From assembly GCF_030817415.1 (NCBI RefSeq), contig NZ_JAUSZI010000002.1, forward strand, positions 1,116,001 to 1,180,000: 64,000 nucleotides of DNA, read 5' to 3'. The translations under genes were made by a program, and so were the position numbers. Source of the stretch: Streptomyces umbrinus (GTDB taxonomy: Bacteria; Actinomycetota; Actinomycetes; Streptomycetales; Streptomycetaceae). Position 1 is the stretch's first letter. Each line of letters opens with the position of its first letter. Of this stretch, positions 58,677 to 64,000 are shown one piece after another. Below the pieces are notes generated by a model. That model saw nothing but the letters and a program-made list of their open reading frames with translations. It did not search any database and was not told the origin of the DNA.

Positions 58677-60818
58677 TCACGTCTGCCTGCTGTTGATACG
58701 GCGGAGCAGTACGAAGCCCGCGAGCAGGAGCAGCGCTCCGGCCGCGGCCGGCCACAACTGCGTCCCGGTGTCGGCGAGTCCGCCCGAGGTCGCCTGCGGT
58801 TCGAGCACCGAGGCGCCCGACGGTTCGGGGCCCGGCACGGCGCCGCCGAGGTCGTTGTCGTCGCCACCCGTCGCCGCGGCCTCGTCGCTCTGGACGGCCG
58901 ACGGGGACGATTCGGCCTTCGGCACCGCTTCACCGTTGCCCTTGTCCTCGCCGTCGGCGGGGTTGGGGGCCTGGGTGCTGTCGGTGGAGGGCTTCTTCGT
59001 GTTCTCGGCGCCGTTGTCGGCGGGCTCCTCGTCCTGGTTGTTCCCACCGGACGGGGCGGTGGCCGTGGGCGACGGGGTGTTCTCGCCACCGTTGCCGTTG
59101 CCGTTGTCCGCGGGGTCGTCGTCCCCGTTGTTCCCGCCGGGCGGGTTCTCGGGCGTCGGCGACGGAGAGTTGCCCGGCTCCTCGCCCCCGCCGCCGCCAC
59201 CCGCACCGTCGGCGGCGTCGCACTTCCGGCCTCCGTTGATGCAGTCCACCATCTCCCCCATCAGGTCCTCGTCGAAGACGTTGATGAAGTCGCCGTGGTC
59301 GGTGACCGGCTTGTGCAGCTGCTCCGGGAAGGAGTCGACCGCGAACAGCGGAGTTGTGCGGCCGCCGTCGTTCAGGCTGGGCGCGTCGATGTCGTAGACG
59401 ATCCGCTGGACGAGCTGCGGGATGGCCTTGAAGCCGTTCCCGCAGACGCCGTTGGCGTCGGCGAAGGCCACGTGGGTGCGGTGGTTGGCGCTGTCGATGT
59501 TGTTGCCGTCCCAGCAGCTCTGGAACTTGAAGGTGCGGACCACGTCACTGCCCTGCGGGCAGAGCGGGTACTTGTCCTTCAGCTGCCGGTCCTCGAACCC
59601 GGTGCAGCTCCATGAGGCGTTGGCGTTGGCGGTGCCGTTGACGAACGCCTTGGCGTCACCGGTGATGATGCGCAGCAGCTTCGGCATCTCGGTGACCTTG
59701 CTCTGCGGGTTGCCCACGAAGGTCATGGTCACCTGCTTGGGCGTGACGATCTCACCGGCGTTGCCCTCGATGCCGCCGCCGGGAGAACCCGCGTCCTGCT
59801 CCTGGGCGCCGTTCTGCAGACGGATCACGGGCCAGAAGTACGAGGACTTGTCGCCCTTGTTCTCGCAGGACGTGTCGCCGTTGGCCAGGTCCTGGTCGCT
59901 CGCGAAGGCGTTGTTGTCCTGGTTGCCGACGTAGTCGTGGAAGTGGTGGGCGCCGTTGGTGACACCGGGGGCCACGATCACGTTGTCGGAGTTGAACAGG
60001 CCGTTCTCGTTCACACCGCAGGCGGTGCTGAAGGTGCCGCGCGAGGCGTTGCCCTGCTTGCGCGGGCTCTGCACGTTGGGCTGGACCGACTTGATGTCCA
60101 CGAAGTCGGCGGCCACAGGGCCGTTGCCGGCCTGGCCGCCGTTGCCGCCCTGCTGATCGCCCTGCTCGTCGCCCTGGCCCTGGCCGTTGTCCTGGTTCTG
60201 GCCGTCGTCCTGGCCTTCGCCCTGGTTCTGACCGTCCTGGGCCTGACCGTCCTGCTGCTGGTCTTCGCCGCCCTGGTCGCCGTTCTGTCCGTCGCCGCCC
60301 TGCTCGCCCTGGTTGCCCGAGGCGCGAAGTATGCAGGCCGCGAAGGGCTCGAGACCCTGCGGACGATCCCCCACCCGGTCGACGGCTATCGCGATCCGCT
60401 CGATGGTCGCGGCTCGCTTCTCCTTCAGCGGGTTCATGATCGAGTTCTCGGCGAAGGCACCGTCCTGCTGGATGGCCTGCGTCGACTGCTGCAACCGCTG
60501 GTAGGCCTCGGCGATCTGCTTGTCGAGGAGGGCGAGTTCCTTGTCGACCTCGGCCTTCGCCTCGTCCGGCACCGCCGTCAGCTGACCGCCCACGTCCGGG
60601 CAGTCGATCGTGGCGGCTCCCGAGGCCAGTACCTGACCGGCCTGGCTCTGACCGCTCTCGGAGGCCGTCGCGTAGACGTTCGCCGCTACCAGCCCACCTC
60701 CACCCAGCATCAGCGCGACCGCCCCAATGGTCGCGCGTCGTGCGCCTGTTGGGCGTCTGCGCGTGTTGCGTCCCAAGGATCTACTCCTACGCTTCTGTTG
60801 CCGGAGCCGGCATGGCAA
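58677..60818 (-). CDS. Surface DUF1996 protein with LADTG sorting-like tail
   Basis: This is a 713-residue exported protein. After a long basic n-region and a hydrophobic segment (about 30-50) come a helical coiled segment (85-150), a Gly/Gln/Asp/Asn-rich linker (168-233), the DUF1996 domain (about 265-520; [42 protein letters not shown]), a Pro/Glu/Asn-rich stalk (530-670), and a C-terminal LADTG (681-685), membrane helix and RRINSRQT. The last part is a cell-wall sorting signal of the LAxTG type used by class E sortases. DUF1996 occurs in fungi and actinomycetes and is of unknown function. GGGGGA precedes the ATG. No sortase gene is in the window. Confidence 0.9.
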   Translation of the reverse strand: MPCRLRQQKRRSRSLGRNTRRRPTGARRATIGAVALMLGGGGLVAANVYATASESGQSQAGQVLASGAATIDCPDVGGQLTAVPDEAKAEVDKELALLDKQIAEAYQRLQQSTQAIQQDGAFAENSIMNPLKEKRAATIERIAIAVDRVGDRPQGLEPFAACILRASGNQGEQGGDGQNGDQGGEDQQQDGQAQDGQNQGEGQDDGQNQDNGQGQGDEQGDQQGGNGGQAGNGPVAADFVDIKSVQPNVQSPRKQGNASRGTFSTACGVNENGLFNSDNVIVAPGVTNGAHHFHDYVGNQDNNAFASDQDLANGDTSCENKGDKSSYFWPVIRLQNGAQEQDAGSPGGGIEGNAGEIVTPKQVTMTFVGNPQSKVTEMPKLLRIITGDAKAFVNGTANANASWSCTGFEDRQLKDKYPLCPQGSDVVRTFKFQSCWDGNNIDSANHRTHVAFADANGVCGNGFKAIPQLVQRIVYDIDAPSLNDGGRTTPLFAVDSFPEQLHKPVTDHGDFINVFDEDLMGEMVDCINGGRKCDAADGAGGGGGGEEPGNSPSPTPENPPGGNNGDDDPADNGNGNGGENTPSPTATAPSGGNNQDEEPADNGAENTKKPSTDSTQAPNPADGEDKGNGEAVPKAESSPSAVQSDEAAATGGDDNDLGGAVPGPEPSGASVLEPQATSGGLADTGTQLWPAAAGALLLLAGFVLLRRINSRQT
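60120..60317 (-). repeat. Low-complexity Gln/Gly/Asp coding repeat
   Basis: About 66 residues of imperfect GQ-D/N/E units encoded by related CTGG, CCTGG and TCCTGG-rich DNA form the linker of the DUF1996 protein. The DNA repeats are degenerate and may vary in copy number. Confidence 0.7.
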
Positions 60819-61270
60819 TCCCCCGCCCTATACGGAGGGGAGGCCCCGAGTGTTCAAACGTCCCGCGGATTCATAGAAACCTCTCATGAACCAGCCCACC
60901 CGAGGGCGCCATACGGCTTCTTGCTCCTCGTCCGCGTACGCCCTCCTCGTCCGGCAGGTGTACACGGCCGGACAATGTGACGGAGAGATACGGGCGCCTC
61001 CGAAGTGACGAGGACCTTACCCCAGGGAGCGGCGGCGAGCGCGCGTCACGTCTGCGCCGTCTCCATCGCCACGCGGCGGGCACCGACCCGCAAACGCCTT
61101 GCGGCGCCCGGCAGACAGGCCTGCCGGGCGCCGCGAAGTCATGTTGTCGATGAGGGCGCGCCACCGCGTACGCACTGGTGGCGGCCGGAGTTCAGCGAGA
61201 GCGATCCAGTTACTGCCGGTAACCGGCGACGGCCGTCCCGCTGTCGGTCATCGGCCTGAAGTGCCGACGG
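60819..61270. other. 452-bp intergenic region
   Basis: It lies between the leftward P450 and DUF1996 genes. It holds the strong hairpin at 61101-61134 and must contain the DUF1996 promoter and leader. I see no other gene or repeat. Confidence 0.5.
61101..61134 (-). terminator. Terminator downstream of the P450 gene
   Basis: GCGGCGCCCGGCAG pairs perfectly with its 14-bp complement around the loop ACAGGC. It stands 137 bp after the P450 stop, before the DUF1996 leader. Confidence 0.8.
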
Positions 61271-62476
<1,206 letters not shown>

Positions 62477-62624
62477 GCTGTTTCCCCCTGATGATCGGTT
62501 GAAAAGCACGCTAACCGGGACTCGGCACAGGACCAACGGTGCTTTCGGCCAGGCACATCGCGCCGCGCCGTACATGACATGCTGGGCCGCCGCCCGATCA
62601 CCCGCCCCCAACCCGTGAAGCCGA

Positions 62625-63191
62625 GTGCATGAGAACCGCCCGCGTCGTGACCGACGTCCTCAGCCCCGCAATGTCCTGGTCGCCGGAATGACCGGGATCG
62701 GGGCGGCCGCCGCGGGTGACTGGACGGGCGTTCCGTGGGGCCTGCTCGGTGCCCTGTGCGCGGGGATCGTGCCGGCCGTGTACATCCAGTGGGAGCGCGG
62801 GCGCGGCACCTGGGGCGACCGGCATGTGGTGGACCGGACGCAGCGGGCGCCGATCTTCTTCGTGATCCTCGGCTCCCTCGGGCTCGGGACCCTGGTCATG
62901 CTCCTCGGCGGCGCTCCCGCGGGGATCCTGGCCGCGATGCTCGGGCTGTGGGGCACGACGGTCGCGCTGCTCGCCGTGAACACGGCGTGGAAGATCAGCG
63001 TGGACTCCGCCGTCGCGTCCGGGGTCGTGGCGATGCTCGCCGCCACGCACACCGTGTGGTGGCTCGCCGCGTATGTCCTCGTGGTCGGAGTGTGCTGGTC
63101 ACGGGTCGCCCTCGGCTACCACTCCACCGCGCAGACGGTGACGGGCGCCTCGCTCGGCGCGAGCAGCGCCGCCGCGCTGCTCCTCGCCTAG
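62625..63191 (+). CDS. PAP2-like membrane protein with incomplete active site
   Basis: This is a 188-residue membrane protein with about five hydrophobic segments. The order VDRTQRAP, SAVASG and SRVALGYHSTAQ follows the three PAP2 phosphatase motifs (KxxxxxxRP, PSGH, SRxxxxxHxxxD). However, the second-motif His is missing and the final Asp is Gln, so catalysis is doubtful. The third-motif His is retained. Streptomyces has several such relatives, annotated as phosphatase PAP2 family or hypothetical membrane proteins. The GTG start lacks a strong ribosome site and could be a few codons off. Confidence 0.7.
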   Translation: MHENRPRRDRRPQPRNVLVAGMTGIGAAAAGDWTGVPWGLLGALCAGIVPAVYIQWERGRGTWGDRHVVDRTQRAPIFFVILGSLGLGTLVMLLGGAPAGILAAMLGLWGTTVALLAVNTAWKISVDSAVASGVVAMLAATHTVWWLAAYVLVVGVCWSRVALGYHSTAQTVTGASLGASSAAALLLA

Positions 63192-63229
63192 GGCTCGCCT
63201 ACGGCCCGCCTGGGCTTCCCTGACCTCGT

Positions 63230-63472
63230 CTATGACTGCCGGAGCGGTTCGGCGGACGGTGGGAGGGGCGACTGGTAGCCGCCGCTGGCCAGCATCCGTA
63301 CCTCACCCGCCGGGCTGATCTCGGCGCGGAGAATGCCGGTGGGATCGCAGTAGACCGGGTTTCCGCCCGGTCCCAGGGTGTCGGTCCGTTCGACGACCAC
63401 CTTGTCCGTGGTCGCACCGACACCCAAGCCCTCATGGGTGAAGGTCAGCCGGTACCGATCCGGGGTATGCAT
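63230..63472 (-). CDS. DUF6296-family small protein
   Basis: This is an 80-residue soluble protein: HTPDRYRLTFTHEGLGVGATT, DKVVVERTDTLGPGGNPVY and ILRAEISPAGEVRMLAS. The RYxLxF start and GxPVY/AEIxPxGxVRML pattern match the actinobacterial DUF6296 group, of unknown function. GGGAGG stands five bases before the ATG at 63472, which settles the start. It converges with the PAP2-like gene. Confidence 0.65.
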   Translation of the reverse strand: MHTPDRYRLTFTHEGLGVGATTDKVVVERTDTLGPGGNPVYCDPTGILRAEISPAGEVRMLASGGYQSPLPPSAEPLRQS

Positions 63473-63719
63473 GTCGACCTCCCGCACTTAAGCGCAAATC
63501 ATCCCAAAATCGACCCCTCTCCATGATGCGGCGAGATCGCGCCGACGGCAGCACCGGACGGCCCGGAGTCACCGGCACAGGGCCGCGGCCGGCACGCACT
63601 GCCCCACACGCCTGAGCCGCTCCTTCCGCCATTGGTCTGGGCCACCCGGCCCGGGCCGTCGCCCCTCCCGGGACGTGACCCTCTCGCCTCATGGCGCCCG
63701 GCAGTGTAGACATGGGCTT

Positions 63720-64000
63720 ATGGTCCGACTCTTGGGTCGATCCTGGGCTCGGTCGACCCCCCACCTCAACGGCCTGCGTGCGCGGCGCAGGCGTGACCGC
63801 CCTCGCCGAGCGCATGCGCGGCGGGCACGGCAGACGCCGCGCCATCCAGTCGATCCCCGGGGGGCCCACGACGGCGGGCACGGGCCCTCGGCGGGGCTGC
63901 GGTCCGGGCTGGGCGGGCGCAGTCTCGCGGGCCAGGTGTTCGTCCTGCAAGTGGTGATCGTGCTGCTGCTGGTCGTGGCCGCGGTGGTGGCCCTGGTGCT
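63720..64000 (+). CDS. 5' end of a membrane-anchored signalling protein (runs off the window)
   Basis: An open frame without a stop runs from ATG 63720 to the right edge (93 complete codons). The first 65 residues are very basic and Pro/Gly-rich. Then follows LGGRSLAGQVFVLQVVIVLL and LVVAAVVALVL, a first membrane helix that I recognise as the typical beginning of Streptomyces sensor proteins, either SpoIIE-type phosphatases or sensor histidine kinases with an extracytoplasmic sensor. The start could lie further down, since no ribosome site is clear at 63720. The kind of output domain cannot be seen. Confidence 0.55.
   Translation, partial: MVRLLGRSWARSTPHLNGLRARRRRDRPRRAHARRARQTPRHPVDPRGAHDGGHGPSAGLRSGLGGRSLAGQVFVLQVVIVLLLVVAAVVALV

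Noticed and set aside
59937..60980. Hydrophobic 347-residue frame on the plus strand
   Set aside because: The apparent membrane segments are the antisense of the Gln/Asp/Gly repeat of the DUF1996 protein; there is no ribosome site.

Overview
The window is high-GC DNA with the start-codon use (many GTG), GGAGG-type ribosome sites, G/C-rich terminators and gene families typical of Streptomyces: SpoIIE-type phosphatases, serine/threonine kinases, ANTAR proteins, and secreted proteins with an I36-like fold, DUF1996 or a lamin-tail domain. I see no rRNA, tRNA, CRISPR array, insertion sequence or prophage. It looks like chromosomal, partly accessory sequence rich in signalling and stress functions.

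Layout. 0-3.3 kb: a SigB/F-type sigma factor, an acetyltransferase-like protein, an ANTAR protein, a PRC-barrel protein and a small membrane protein followed by a 35-bp tandem repeat. 3.4-10.8 kb: a sugar-type binding lipoprotein translationally coupled to a SpoIIE phosphatase, facing a paralogous binding protein with its own ABC ATPase and permease. 10.9-15.3 kb: two membrane Ser/Thr kinases. The second is broken by an in-frame TAG exactly where its linker would read CAG. 15.3-23.2 kb: two more SpoIIE phosphatases, an orphan rutA, and an atypical response regulator behind a perfect 21-bp palindrome. 23.3-28.7 kb: DUF2071 protein, cold-shock DEAD-box helicase whose ribosome site lies in a hairpin, cspA with a strong terminator, BrkB-like protein, CsbD-like protein and an anti-sigma-type ATPase. 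28.8-32.1 kb: F420/PPOX enzyme, an imine-reductase-like enzyme divergent from a MerR regulator, and a GAF-ANTAR protein.

32.2-40.4 kb: a secreted GH5 mannanase (FN3 and CBM2) under a perfect CebR/CelR box, a secreted serine hydrolase, a winged-helix regulator divergent from an I36-like secreted protein, a lipoprotein, and small metabolic or hypothetical genes with a dispersed Streptomyces repeat. 40.4-48 kb: a gabT - FAD/Fe-S dehydrogenase - gabD operon with overlapping start and stop codons, divergent from a PucR regulator. 48-53.7 kb: a four-gene molybdenum hydroxylase operon of the PaoABC type with its XdhC chaperone, divergent from a TetR regulator with two palindromic operators 30 bp apart. 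53.8-58.6 kb: long-form GAPDH, DUF6010, a lamin-tail protein, then an NmrA/SnoaL pair divergent from a second TetR regulator that again has two operators 30 bp apart. 58.7-64 kb: a surface DUF1996 protein with an LADTG tail, a P450, a degenerate PAP2-like protein, a DUF6296 protein and the 5' end of a membrane signalling gene.

Together, the first half looks like a partner-switching and stress-signalling island (sigma factor, three PP2C phosphatases, an anti-sigma-like ATPase, two kinases) associated with a sugar-type transporter. The second half is a series of locally regulated catabolic and secreted-enzyme modules, several with readable operator sequences.
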